From positions 558,001 to 622,000 of the forward strand of contig CAVSWH010000004.1 in the NCBI GenBank assembly GCA_963731625.1: a stretch of DNA of 64,000 nt. Direction: 5' to 3'. Shown in pieces: positions 35,240 through 44,240 of this stretch. The notes under the pieces were generated by a model. It was not told the origin of the DNA. It did no database searches and saw nothing but the letters and a program-made list of their open reading frames with translations. Position 1 is the first letter of the stretch. Each line of letters opens with the position of its first letter. Source of the DNA: PALSA-555 sp963731625 (GTDB lineage Bacteria > Actinomycetota > Acidimicrobiia > IMCC26256 > PALSA-555). The translations under genes and the position numbers were made by a program.

Positions 35240-36415
35240 CTAGCGAGGGGCCCGGGGCATCCCGAGGCCAGCCATCTGGATGATCTCCCGCTGGACCTCG
35301 TTGACGCCGCCGCCGAACGTGCCGACCGGGGCCTGCCGGTAGGCCTGCTCGAGCTGACCCCGCAGGACGGCGTCGGGCGTGTCACCGGCGAGGTAGCCCA
35401 TCGGCCCGAGGACCTCGAGCAAGAGCCGGAGGCACTCGACCTGGCCCTGGGTGCCGAGCACCTTCATCGACGACGCGTCCGCCGGGTTCAGCCCACCCGC
35501 CGCGAGGTCGCTCGCCACCCGCCAGTTCGCGAGCTTCAGTGCTTCGCACACCGCGTGGACCCGTCCGAGCGTCATCTGCACCCATGGCTGGTCGACGACC
35601 CGGCGACCGTCGGCGAGGCGCGTCGCCTGGGCCCAGCGACGCACGGCGTCGAGGTGGCGCTCGAGCCGGCCGGCCGGACCGAGCGCGACCCGCTCGTGGT
35701 TCAGCTGGCGGGTGATGAGCTTCCAGCCCTCGTTCTCGTTGCCGACCCGGTTGGTGACGGGGACGCGCACGTCCTCGTAGTACGTCGCGTTGGTGTGCCC
35801 GCCGCCCAGAACCCAGATCGGCGTGTGCTTGAACCCGGCGACGTCGGTCGGCACGAGGATGATCGAGATCCCCTTGTGCTTCGGCGCGTCCGGGTCGGTC
35901 CGGCAGGCGAGCCAGATCCAGTCGGCGTCGTGCCCGCCCGTGGTGAACGTCTTCTGGCCGTTGACGACGTACTCCTCGCCGTCTCGCACGGCGCGGGTGC
36001 GCAGGCTCGCCAGGTCGGTGCCGGCGCCCGGCTCGCTGTAGCCGATCGCGAAGTGCAGCTCCCCGGCGAGGATCTTCGGGAGGAAAGCCTGCTTCTGCTC
36101 CTCGGAGCCGAACTGCATGAGCGTCGGGCCGACGGTGTTGAGCGTGACCAGCGGGAGCGGCACGCCGGCGCGGTTCGCCTCGTCGTAGAAGAGGTACTGC
36201 TCCATCGGCGTGCGGCCCTGCCCGCCGTACGCGGCGGGCCACCCGACGCCGAGCCATCCGTCCTGGCCGAGCTGGCGGACGAGCTCCCGGTACGCCTGGC
36301 CACCCGCCTCGCCGCCGGTCAGCTCGCTGCGCCGCTCCGGCGTCATCAGCGACGCGAAGTAGCGGCGCAGCTCGGCTTGGAGGGTCCGCTGCTCGGGCGT
36401 CAGGTCGATATGCAC
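35240..36415 (-). CDS. Acyl-CoA dehydrogenase, FadE29/ChsE2-like (third copy)
   Basis: A 391-residue ACAD whose start VHIDLTPEQRTLQAELRRYF and inner motifs (GYSEPGAGTDLASL, VNGQKTFTTGGHDADWIWL, FGGGVNEVQREI) are closest to FadE29 among the copies here. GTG 36415 follows AGAGGG. No FadE28-like gene accompanies it; a partner may be borrowed from another operon. A perfect KstR palindrome lies 51 bases upstream, shared with the divergent BKACE gene. Confidence 0.9.
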   Translation of the reverse strand: MHIDLTPEQRTLQAELRRYFASLMTPERRSELTGGEAGGQAYRELVRQLGQDGWLGVGWPAAYGGQGRTPMEQYLFYDEANRAGVPLPLVTLNTVGPTLMQFGSEEQKQAFLPKILAGELHFAIGYSEPGAGTDLASLRTRAVRDGEEYVVNGQKTFTTGGHDADWIWLACRTDPDAPKHKGISIILVPTDVAGFKHTPIWVLGGGHTNATYYEDVRVPVTNRVGNENEGWKLITRQLNHERVALGPAGRLERHLDAVRRWAQATRLADGRRVVDQPWVQMTLGRVHAVCEALKLANWRVASDLAAGGLNPADASSMKVLGTQGQVECLRLLLEVLGPMGYLAGDTPDAVLRGQLEQAYRQAPVGTFGGGVNEVQREIIQMAGLGMPRAPR

Positions 36416-36465
36416 GCGTCCCTCTTTTCTCGCCGGCCGCGGCACGGTACCGTCGCCCGCCAGCG

Positions 36466-36485
36466 AACTGCAACACGTTGCAGTT
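36466..36485. promoter_or_regulatory. KstR-type operator, perfect palindrome
   Basis: AACTGCAACACGTTGCAGTT is a 20-base palindrome perfect outside its two central bases and fits TNNAACNNGTTNNA fully at 36469-36482. It is the best site in the window, located in the divergent promoter between the FadE29-like gene (36415, minus) and the BKACE gene (36505, plus). Confidence 0.72.
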
Positions 36486-36504
36486 TTGACGGAAGGGGGA
36501 CGCC

Positions 36505-37431
36505 GTGGCCGCCGTCATCGTCGAGGCCGCGATCAACGGGACGACGACGAAGGAGCGCAACCCGCACGCGCCGCGCCAGCCCGAGGAGATCGCCGCCGAC
36601 GCGCTCGCGTGCCTCGCGGCCGGCGCCGCGATCGTCCACAACCACGTCGACACCGTGATGGTCCCGGGGCCCGAGGCCGCGGCGCGCTACCTCGAGGGCT
36701 GGGCGCCGGTGTTCGCGGCGCGCCCGGACGCGCTGCTGTACCCGACGACGAACTTCGGGCCGGGCGTCGAGGGCGCGTACGCGCACATGGCGCCGCTCGC
36801 CGAATCGGGCCACCTGCGCATCGGGATCATCGACCCCGGCTCCGTGAACCTCGGGGGCGTCGCGGAGGACGGCCTCCCCGCCGCGCCGGGGTTCGTGTAC
36901 GCGAACTCGTTCGGGGACATCCGCTATCAGGCGGAGCTGTGCGAGCGCCTCCAGCTCGGGCCGAGCATGGCGATCTTCGAGCCGGGGTGGCTGCGCGCCG
37001 CGCTGACGTGGCACCGCGCCGGTCGCCTCCCCCGCGGGGCGATGGTGAAGCTCTACTTCGGCGGGGAGAACGGGTATCCGACCACCGGGTCGGAGCGCGG
37101 CGGCGCGCCCTTCGGGCTGCCGCCCACGCTGCGCGCGCTCGACGCGTACAGCGAGCTGCTCGAGGACGCCGCCCTGCCCTGGTCGGTCGCGGTCATCGGC
37201 GGCGACCTGCTCGGCTCCCCCGTCGCCCGCGCCGCGCTCGAGCGCGGCGCCCACCTTCACGTCGGGCTCGAGGACTTCGCCGGGCGCCGCACGCCGACGA
37301 ACGAGGAGCTCGTCCGCCAGGCGGTCGCGCTGTGCGGCGACGTCGGCCGCCCCGTCGCGGGGTGCGACGAGGCGGCGACCATCCTCGGCCTGCCCCGACC
37401 CCGCCCCGACGACGTCCCGCACGCGGCATAG
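36505..37431 (+). CDS. 3-keto-5-aminohexanoate cleavage enzyme family (BKACE, DUF849)
   Basis: A 308-residue protein with the BKACE start VIVEAAINGTTT, the HNHVD zinc motif near residue 45, and GLEDFAGRRTPTNEELV at the C-terminus. BKACE enzymes condense a beta-keto acid with acetyl-CoA and split it into acetoacetate and an acyl-CoA. GGAAGGGGG precedes the GTG start. A full KstR palindrome lies 20 bases upstream, suggesting that it cleaves a beta-keto acid of this pathway rather than a lysine product. Confidence 0.88.
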   Translation: MAAVIVEAAINGTTTKERNPHAPRQPEEIAADALACLAAGAAIVHNHVDTVMVPGPEAAARYLEGWAPVFAARPDALLYPTTNFGPGVEGAYAHMAPLAESGHLRIGIIDPGSVNLGGVAEDGLPAAPGFVYANSFGDIRYQAELCERLQLGPSMAIFEPGWLRAALTWHRAGRLPRGAMVKLYFGGENGYPTTGSERGGAPFGLPPTLRALDAYSELLEDAALPWSVAVIGGDLLGSPVARAALERGAHLHVGLEDFAGRRTPTNEELVRQAVALCGDVGRPVAGCDEAATILGLPRPRPDDVPHAA

Positions 37432-37440
37432 GAGGAGAGG

Positions 37441-38334
37441 ATGCGCTTTCACCAGGCGGTCGCCTTCCTGGAGACCGATCAGCTGCTCGAGCTGTGCCGG
37501 GCCACCGACCAGATGGGCTACGCCGGCATGTACGTGTCGGACCACCTCTTCTATCCGCAGCGCCTGACGAGCCGGTACACGTACAGCCCGCACGAGGACG
37601 GCTCCCCCATCTGGTCGCCCGAGGCCGACTGGCCGGACACGTGGTGCCTGGTGTCGGCGATGGCCGCCGTGACCTCCCAGCTGTGCTTCACGAGCGGCGT
37701 CTACATCGCGCCGGCCCGCGACCTGGTGACGGTCGCGAAGCTCGTCGGCACGGCCGCCGTCCTGTCCCACGACCGGGTGCGCCTCGGTGTCGGCGTCGGC
37801 TGGTGCCAGGAGGAGTTCGACGCCACCGGCCAGGAGTTCCACAACCGCGGCGCGCGCCTCGACGACATGATCCCGGCCCTACGGGCCCTGTGGGGCCCAG
37901 GGTGGGTCGAGTACCACGGCCCGCACTACGACGTGGCGCCGATGCAGATGCACCCCACGCCGGCGCAGCCCGTCCCCATCTACGTCGGCGGGGAGAGCAA
38001 CGCGGCCATCCGGCGGGCCGCGGCGCTCGGCGATGGCTGGGTCGGCGCCGGCCCGTACACGCCGGAGGTCGCCGAGCGTCACCTCGACCGTCTGCAGGCG
38101 GCGCGCGTCGCGGCCGGGCGCGCCGACGAGGCGTTCACGATCTACCTCGCGCTCGCCGCGCTGCCCGACGTCGACCTGTACCGCCGCTTCGAGGACCGGG
38201 GCGTGACCGACATGGTGTGCGCACCGTGGATGCTCGCCGAGATGAAGGAAGGCCGCGACTACCGGTCGGCGCTGGCCGCCAAGCTCGCCGCGAGCGAGGA
38301 GTTTGCGACGAGCGTCATCGCCAAGATGGCCTGA
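37441..38334 (+). CDS. LLM-class oxidoreductase
   Basis: A 297-residue luciferase-like protein, nine bases after the BKACE stop and preceded by AGGAGAGG. GMYVSDHLFYPQ, VRLGVGVGWCQEEFD and PVPIYVGGESNAAIRRA are the barrel strands of an F420-type LLM group. It shares the BKACE transcript and so probably the KstR control. Confidence 0.84.
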   Translation: MRFHQAVAFLETDQLLELCRATDQMGYAGMYVSDHLFYPQRLTSRYTYSPHEDGSPIWSPEADWPDTWCLVSAMAAVTSQLCFTSGVYIAPARDLVTVAKLVGTAAVLSHDRVRLGVGVGWCQEEFDATGQEFHNRGARLDDMIPALRALWGPGWVEYHGPHYDVAPMQMHPTPAQPVPIYVGGESNAAIRRAAALGDGWVGAGPYTPEVAERHLDRLQAARVAAGRADEAFTIYLALAALPDVDLYRRFEDRGVTDMVCAPWMLAEMKEGRDYRSALAAKLAASEEFATSVIAKMA

Positions 38335-38335
38335 T

Positions 38336-39271
38336 TCAGCGCGGCCAGCCGTCCGGCCAGTTCAGCTCGACCCAGCCCCGCCCCTCGCGCCCGTCGGCCG
38401 TCGTGAAGCGGCTGAGCGCCCGCGGGAAGCGGGAGCGCCGGCCGTCCTCTGCCTCGAGGAGGATGGGCGCCTGCCGCTCGGTCGTGACGTGGAGCGCGAG
38501 CCGTCCCAGGTCGATGTCGCCGTCGACGAGGAGCGCGTCGCCGTCCAGGTGCGGCGTGAAGGTGATCTGGCTCACCTCGTGCTCGGTCAGGTCGGGATCG
38601 AGGACGAAGCCGGTCTGGAAGTTGGCGTCGCCGAGCTCGTCGATGAGCGAGCGGACCCCGTGGAACCAGGTCCCGTCGTCGAGGCGCCCCGAGGTCCAGA
38701 GCCACGGCATGAGCCACCAGTCGCGCACGCCCCACGAGTGGTCGCGCTCGCCGGGGCAGCGCACCGGGATCCGCTCCCCGTCGACGACGACCTCGCCCTC
38801 GACCCACGCCGCCTGCTCGTACCGCGTCATCACCTGGTAGGGGAACACGGGCGCGACGCCGCGCCATTCGAGGTCGACGCGCACGTCCGCCGCCGGCCCG
38901 TGCGCGCCGTGGAAGGCGTCGGCGGGGTTGGCGAGCGCCACGCCGGTGCCGCTGGCCGTCACGTGCCAGCGCATGAGCGGCTCGACGCAGCGCCACGTCA
39001 TCGAGAGGCGCGGCGTCCGCACGTCGAGTGGCGCGTCGCGGGGCGGGCAGGGCGCCGTGTGGTCGACGACGAGGACGAGGGGCTCGCCGCGCCGCACGAC
39101 GGCGAGCCAGCACCAGGCGACCTCCATCGTGGGGTACAGCCCGAGGCGCACGTAGCCGCCGACGCTGCCGTCCGCCGCCGCGAAGTCGTGGTACCAGGAC
39201 TCGCCCCACAGCTCGTCGGTGCCGGGGAGGTGGCGGCCCTCGTCGGCGGGACGGAGATCGAACACGGCCAT
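38336..39271 (-). CDS. DUF7064/DUF7065-like protein
   Basis: A 311-residue soluble protein of beta-rich, lipocalin-like character, without signal peptide or membrane segment. RCPGERDHSWGVRDWW and GTWFHGVRSL are the most distinctive segments; I associate them with the DUF7064/DUF7065 proteins found near steroid and CrtC-like genes. GAGGAGG precedes the ATG. It lies in an operon with the 3alpha-HSD-like SDR. Activity is unknown; ligand binding or hydration would suit the fold. Confidence 0.65.
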   Translation of the reverse strand: MAVFDLRPADEGRHLPGTDELWGESWYHDFAAADGSVGGYVRLGLYPTMEVAWCWLAVVRRGEPLVLVVDHTAPCPPRDAPLDVRTPRLSMTWRCVEPLMRWHVTASGTGVALANPADAFHGAHGPAADVRVDLEWRGVAPVFPYQVMTRYEQAAWVEGEVVVDGERIPVRCPGERDHSWGVRDWWLMPWLWTSGRLDDGTWFHGVRSLIDELGDANFQTGFVLDPDLTEHEVSQITFTPHLDGDALLVDGDIDLGRLALHVTTERQAPILLEAEDGRRSRFPRALSRFTTADGREGRGWVELNWPDGWPR

Positions 39272-39280
39272 GGGGCCTCC

Positions 39281-40045
39281 TCAGATGCCGTCCGGGCGCA
39301 GCAGCGCGTCCGTGCCACCGTCGACGAAGAGGATCGCCCCGGTCGTCCAGCTGGCGTCGCGGGAGAGCAGGAACCAGACCGCGTGGGCGATCTCCTCGGG
39401 CTCACCCCACCGGTCGAGCGGGACCGGGAACTGGCGGATGAGGTCACCGGTGACCGGATGCTCGAGGGCGGCGCGCGTCAGGTTGGTGAGGACGGGCCCC
39501 GGCGCGACCGCGTTCACGCGCACGGCGGGCGCCCACGTCACGGCGCGGCGCCGCACCGTGCGGGCGAGCGCCAGCTTGGCGAGCGCGTAGACCATCTCGC
39601 CGTCCATCGTGTCGGCGAGCGCGGCGGCGGCCGCCTCGTCGTCGGCGAGACAGTGCTCGAGGAGCGTGAGATCGGAGTGGGGGACGGCGGTCGCCGAGTT
39701 CGAGGCGATGGCGACGGCGGCGCGGAGCTGGCCGTCGACGAGGTCGGCGTGGAGCCCGTCGAGCAGCGCGACCGCACCGAAGTAGTTGATGCGCACGACC
39801 ATCGAGGGCGGCGCCGGCGTGCTGCCGCCGATGCCGGCGGCGACGACGAGCCCGTCGAGCCCGTTCGGCGCGGCAGCGCGCACCGCCGCGACGGCGTCGG
39901 CCCGACCGGACGCCGACGACAGGTCGGCGATGACCTCGGTGTCGCGCACGTCGACGCCGATGACGCGGTGGCCGGCCAATTCGACGCGCCGTCGGATGGC
40001 GCCACCGATCCCACCCGCGGAGCCGGTCACCGCGATCGTTCCCAA
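39281..40045 (-). CDS. SDR resembling 3alpha-hydroxysteroid dehydrogenase/carbonyl reductase
   Basis: A 254-residue SDR. Unlike its SDR neighbours it matches Comamonas 3alpha-HSD/carbonyl reductase (HsdA) in distinctive places: GHRVIGVDVRDTEVIADLS, RINYFGAVALLDGL, YALAK with a catalytic Tyr/Lys, and the C-terminal VDGGTDALLRP. That enzyme interconverts 3alpha-hydroxy- and 3-keto-steroids with NAD. The start is TTG 40045, after AGGGAC. This is the most direct hint of a steroid substrate in the window. The match is from memory. Confidence 0.8.
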   Translation of the reverse strand: MGTIAVTGSAGGIGGAIRRRVELAGHRVIGVDVRDTEVIADLSSASGRADAVAAVRAAAPNGLDGLVVAAGIGGSTPAPPSMVVRINYFGAVALLDGLHADLVDGQLRAAVAIASNSATAVPHSDLTLLEHCLADDEAAAAALADTMDGEMVYALAKLALARTVRRRAVTWAPAVRVNAVAPGPVLTNLTRAALEHPVTGDLIRQFPVPLDRWGEPEEIAHAVWFLLSRDASWTTGAILFVDGGTDALLRPDGI

Positions 40046-40131
40046 CGTGGGTGTCCCTCCGGCCGATCGGCGCGAGCCATCGGCACGCTACCGTTTCAGC
40101 GACACTCCGGTCAGGACGAGGGGGACGCGCC

Positions 40132-41850
40132 GTGCTCGACGTGAAGATCCGCGGTGGCGAGGTGGTGGACGGGACCGGTGGCCCGCGACGGCGAGCCGAC
40201 GTCGGCGTGCGCGAGGGCCATGTCGTGGCGATCGGGGCGGTCGACGAGGACGCGACCCAGACGATCGAGGCCGACGGGCTCGTGGTGACGCCCGGGTTCG
40301 TCGACATCCACACGCACTACGACGCGCAGGTCCTCTGGGACCCGGCGACGACCCCGTCGCCGTTCCACGGGGTGACGAGCGTGGTCGGCGGGAACTGCGG
40401 GTTCACGATCGCGCCGGTGGAGCCGAGCGAGACCGAGTACCTGACGCGCATGCTCGCCCGGGTCGAGGGCATGCCGCTCGAGTCGCTGCTCGCCGGCGTC
40501 CCCTACGACTGGCGATCCTTTGGGGAGTACCTGGGTCGGCTCGACGGGTCGCTCGCGGTGAACGCCGGGTTCCTCGTCGGGCACAGCGCGCTCCGACGGG
40601 TCGTGATGGGCGACGACGCCGTGGGCAACCCGGCGAGGCCCGACCAGGTCGAGGCGATGACGCGGCTGCTGGGTGAGTCCCTGGAGGCGGGCGGCCTCGG
40701 GTTCTCCTCGTCGCAGGCCACGACCCACAACGACGGCAACGGCGACCCGGTGCCGTCCCGGTCGGCGACGCCCGAGGAGCTCGTCGCGCTCGCCGAGGAG
40801 GCCGGGCGTCACGAGGGCACGACGCTCGAGTTCATCCCCGCGGTCGGGGGGTTCAACGAGGACCACCTCGAGCTGATGGCCCGCATGTCGGCGGCCGCCG
40901 ACCGCCCGCTGAACTGGAACGTGCTCGTCCCGAACGCGGCGCGCGCCGACTTCGCCTGGCAGGCGCTCCAGGCGTCCGACTACGCGGCCGAGCGGGGCGG
41001 ACGGGTCATCGCGCTCACCGTCCCCGACGTGATGCGCACCCACCTGACGTTCAAGGCAGGGTTCGTGTTCGACGCCCTCCCGGGGTGGAACAAGACGATG
41101 GCGCTGCCACCCGACGAGAAGATGCGGGCCCTCGCCGACCCCGCCGAGCGGGCCCGTCTCGCGGAGCGCGCGTCGTCGAAGGACGCCGGCATGCTGCGGG
41201 GCCTGGCGACGTGGGAGAACATGACGATCATCGAGGCCTTCGCCCCGGAGAACCGGGAGCTCGTGGGTCGCAAGGTCGGCGACATCGCGGCGGAGCGGGG
41301 CCAGCAGCCCTTCGACGCGCTGCTCGACGTCGTGCTCAAGGACGAGCTGCGAACCGTGCTGCTGCCGCCACTCGCCGGGAACGACGAGGCGTCGTGGGAG
41401 CTGCGGCGCGACATCTGGCGCGACAAGCGCGCCGTGGTCGGCGCATCCGACGCCGGCGCGCACCTCGACATGCTGTCGACGTTCACGTACAGCACGGCGA
41501 TGCTGCGCTCGTGCCGCGAGCGCGGCCTCATGCCCCTCGAGGAGGCCGTACAGCTGCTCACCGACCGCCAGGCCCGCCTGTACGGCATCCGCGGGCGGGG
41601 ACGCGTCGCCGAGGGCTGGCACGCCGACCTCGTGGTGCTCGACCCCGAACGGGTCGCGCCCTCGCCGGTCGTGTGGCGCAACGACCTGCCGGCCGGCGCG
41701 GGGCGTCTCTACGCGGGCGCCGAGGGCATCGAGCACGTCCTCGTGAACGGTGTCGAGATCGCCCGCGGCGGCGAGCTGACCGGCGCACGCCCGGGCACGC
41801 TGCTGCGGTCGGGCCGCGACACCGAGACGGTCACCGCCGCGCCGGTCTGA
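40132..41850 (+). CDS. N-acyl-D-amino-acid deacylase family amidohydrolase (paralogue 1)
   Basis: A 572-residue urease-superfamily amidohydrolase. PGFVDIHTHYDAQVLWD carries the HxH metal motif; VVGGNCGFTIAP has the bridging Cys region typical of D-aminoacylases, and GASDAGAHLDML the late Asp. Family members hydrolyse N-acyl amides. GTG 40132 follows GAGGGGG. A paralogue lies at 48638 under a KstR-like box, so an amide-conjugated pathway compound may be the substrate (inference). Confidence 0.85.
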   Translation: MLDVKIRGGEVVDGTGGPRRRADVGVREGHVVAIGAVDEDATQTIEADGLVVTPGFVDIHTHYDAQVLWDPATTPSPFHGVTSVVGGNCGFTIAPVEPSETEYLTRMLARVEGMPLESLLAGVPYDWRSFGEYLGRLDGSLAVNAGFLVGHSALRRVVMGDDAVGNPARPDQVEAMTRLLGESLEAGGLGFSSSQATTHNDGNGDPVPSRSATPEELVALAEEAGRHEGTTLEFIPAVGGFNEDHLELMARMSAAADRPLNWNVLVPNAARADFAWQALQASDYAAERGGRVIALTVPDVMRTHLTFKAGFVFDALPGWNKTMALPPDEKMRALADPAERARLAERASSKDAGMLRGLATWENMTIIEAFAPENRELVGRKVGDIAAERGQQPFDALLDVVLKDELRTVLLPPLAGNDEASWELRRDIWRDKRAVVGASDAGAHLDMLSTFTYSTAMLRSCRERGLMPLEEAVQLLTDRQARLYGIRGRGRVAEGWHADLVVLDPERVAPSPVVWRNDLPAGAGRLYAGAEGIEHVLVNGVEIARGGELTGARPGTLLRSGRDTETVTAAPV

Positions 41851-41857
41851 TCCGTCG

Positions 41858-42598
41858 TCACTCGGCGACGAGGAGGCGGTAGCCGCCGTCGAACTCGTCC
41901 CGTCCGAGCAGGTCGGCGTGACGGTCCCGCCACGCACCCGAGTCGAGATCGGCGCGCAGGCGGGCGAGACCGGGCGCGAGGACCGCGTCGTCGAGCCGCG
42001 CGAAGTAGGAGATCGCGGCGCGCACCTCGGCGTCGAGGTAGGCGTCGGGGCGTCGCCAGTAGGCGGAGAAGAACCCGTCGGTGCAGTCCCACGGCACCGG
42101 CACCACCTCGACGTGTGAGGCGCCGAGCACGTCGGCGACCTCCTCGACGCTCGGGTTCCCGGTCGTCTCGAGGTCGCGCAGCTCGGGGAAGTACTCGTCG
42201 GCGAGCCAGAACGGATGGCCGGGCACGAAGTGGAAGATCACTTGCCGGCGCGCGACGCGCTGCAGCTCGCGCACACCGGCGCGGAGGTCACGCCAGTGAT
42301 GGACGGTCAGCACGGCCAGGGCGGCGTCGACCGCGTCGTCGGCCACGGGGAGCGCCTCGGCGAGGGCGCGGACGGCCGGCGCGGCGCGCGCGGGGCGCTG
42401 GGCGAGCATCACAGCGGACGGCTCGACGGCGACGAACCGGCGCCCGGCGGGCTCGTAGGAGCCGGTGCCGGCCCCGACGTTCAGGACGGTGCGGGCCTCA
42501 CCCAGGGCGCGATCGAGCTGGGCGACGATGCGAGGATCGCCGCGGCGGTGGCGGGCGTACCCGCCGCCGATCCGCTCGTAGAGCTGGCCGGTCGTCAC
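41858..42598 (-). CDS. Class I SAM-dependent methyltransferase
   Basis: A 246-residue methyltransferase. VLNVGAGTGSYE is motif I, VAVEPSAVML motif II, and VADDAVDAALAVLTVHHWRD motif IV region. The C-terminal domain contains a Trp-rich FFSAYWRRPDAY stretch, like small-molecule or quinone methyltransferases. GTG start overlaps the preceding PPOX gene (GTGA). Substrate unknown. Confidence 0.84.
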   Translation of the reverse strand: MTTGQLYERIGGGYARHRRGDPRIVAQLDRALGEARTVLNVGAGTGSYEPAGRRFVAVEPSAVMLAQRPARAAPAVRALAEALPVADDAVDAALAVLTVHHWRDLRAGVRELQRVARRQVIFHFVPGHPFWLADEYFPELRDLETTGNPSVEEVADVLGASHVEVVPVPWDCTDGFFSAYWRRPDAYLDAEVRAAISYFARLDDAVLAPGLARLRADLDSGAWRDRHADLLGRDEFDGGYRLLVAE

Positions 42599-43095
42599 CC
42601 GGTGGGCGGCAGCCCGAGCTTGCGGTGGTCCCACGACACGTACTTGTCGACGTGGATCTTCACCACGACGCGCTTGTTGAGCATCTGCTGGACGGCGGGC
42701 AGGAACTCGTCCTTGTAGGCCACGCCCTGGGTGCGCTCGAAGATGCTGATCCCGAGCGCGAGCATCCGGTCGGGATCCTCGACGATCTCGCCGTGCCCGA
42801 CGAGCTCGACGCCGCGGAGCTGGTCGTACGCGTCGCCGGTCTCGACGAGGCAGCTGATCTGGTCGTTGCGGCGCAGGTTCTTGACCTTCTGGCTCTTCGC
42901 CTTCGTCTCGAGCGCGGGCGCGCCTTCGAGGAAGCCGTACCACATGGCGACGAGGTGGATCGTGCCGTCGTGGTTCATGGTGGCGCACTGCATCGTCTGC
43001 TCGCTCTGGAGGAGCGCGTCGATCTCCTCGGCGTTCATGCGGATCACGTCGCGCTGTTTCACGCCGTGGCCCATCGCGGCCGGTTGCTGCGTCAT
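42595..43095 (-). CDS. PPOX/FDOR-type flavin or F420 split-barrel protein
   Basis: A 166-residue split beta-barrel protein (residues about 20-150; MQCATMNHDGTIHLVAMWYG, KNLRRNDQISCLVE). The charged KAKSQKVKNLRRN stretch is common in F420-binding FDOR-B proteins, but a haem or FMN ligand cannot be excluded. ATG 43095. It is followed by a methyltransferase with a four-base overlap. Confidence 0.8.
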   Translation of the reverse strand: MTQQPAAMGHGVKQRDVIRMNAEEIDALLQSEQTMQCATMNHDGTIHLVAMWYGFLEGAPALETKAKSQKVKNLRRNDQISCLVETGDAYDQLRGVELVGHGEIVEDPDRMLALGISIFERTQGVAYKDEFLPAVQQMLNKRVVVKIHVDKYVSWDHRKLGLPPTG

Positions 43096-43105
43096 GACCC
43101 CGAGG

Positions 43106-44185
43106 CTACCGGCTCGCCTGAACGGCGGGCGGGGCCTCGAGCCGGTACAGAGTCCGGGCGTTGACGCCGGCCACCTTGCGCACGACCGCGGTGTCGAGGC
43201 CGCTGTCGTCGACGAGCTCCTCGACGCTGTCCGGGAACGAGCAGTCGAAATGCGGGTAGTCGGAGGCGTACACCACCTGGTCCTCGCCGAGGTAGCTGAC
43301 CGCGGCCGCGAGGTTCGGCTCGTCGGGCTCGCATGAGAACCAGCACCGGCCGGAGAGCAGGTACTCGTGCGGCGGGCGCGCCAGCTCGTAGCGTTCGTCG
43401 GTCCAGTCCTCGCGCACCGACACGTACGCCTCGTCGAGGCGGTCGATGAAGTGCGGCATCCACCCGACGCCGGATTCGAGGAACACCACCTTCAGCGTCG
43501 GAAAGCGCTCGAGTACGCCCCCGAGCACGAGGTCGCCCATCGCGACCTGCTGCTGGAACGGATGCGACAGCGCGTAGAACCGGGCCTGGTTGCGGAACGT
43601 CTCGAATCGCAGGTGCGGGGGGCAGGTGTGGCGGCTGCCGTGGACGGCGACGGGCGCGTCGAGATCCTGCGCCGCCGCCCACAGGGCGTCGAGCGCCGGG
43701 TCGCAGAGATGGCGATCGCCGGCGTAGGGCTGGACCATCACACCGACCGCGCCGAGCTCGCCGACGGCACGGCGCACCTCAGCCGCGGCGGCGTCACCGT
43801 CGCCGAGGGGGACGATCGCGGCGGCGAACAGCCGCTCGGGTGCCGCCGCGTGGTACTGGCCAGCGAACCAGTCGTTGAACGCCCGGCACGCCTCGACGCT
43901 CGAGGCGACGTCGGGGAAGTCCGACACGCCGAGCAGAGCAGTCGGGTAGTTCACCGCGACGTCGATTCCCTCGCGGTCCATGTCACGCAGGCGCGCCGCG
44001 GGCTCGAACGCCCCTCCGTTCACCTCCGGCCGCAGCCGATCGCCCCAATCTTCCCGTCGCGTCCAGGCCAGCAGCGCGTCGATGAGCTCCGTCCCGGCGC
44101 TCGACCAGCCGTGGCGCGCCAGGACCGGCCGTGTCTCGACCACATGGCCGTCGGCGTCGACGACCTCGAACCCGAACCGGCTCAT
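43106..44185 (-). CDS. TIM-barrel amidohydrolase, ACMSD-like family (paralogue 2)
   Basis: A 359-residue member of the same family as 14213 and 54554. VVDADGHVVETRP, VAVHGSRHTCPPHL and YASDYPHFDCSFP are the metal-site segments; FLESGVGWMPHFIDRLDE is a family block. Two GTG codons precede the chosen ATG 44185 by one and two codons. It may decarboxylate or hydrolyse a ring-cleavage product. Confidence 0.88.
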   Translation of the reverse strand: MSRFGFEVVDADGHVVETRPVLARHGWSSAGTELIDALLAWTRREDWGDRLRPEVNGGAFEPAARLRDMDREGIDVAVNYPTALLGVSDFPDVASSVEACRAFNDWFAGQYHAAAPERLFAAAIVPLGDGDAAAAEVRRAVGELGAVGVMVQPYAGDRHLCDPALDALWAAAQDLDAPVAVHGSRHTCPPHLRFETFRNQARFYALSHPFQQQVAMGDLVLGGVLERFPTLKVVFLESGVGWMPHFIDRLDEAYVSVREDWTDERYELARPPHEYLLSGRCWFSCEPDEPNLAAAVSYLGEDQVVYASDYPHFDCSFPDSVEELVDDSGLDTAVVRKVAGVNARTLYRLEAPPAVQASR

Positions 44186-44240
44186 CACCACCCCCGTCGG
44201 AGGCGACCGCGGTCGAGTGAAGGTCCCCCTTCGCAGAGAG

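Noticed and set aside
36486..38840. 784-codon plus-strand open frame overlapping BKACE and LLM genes
   Set aside because: Arg/Gly-rich frame without motifs; BKACE and LLM proteins explain the region.
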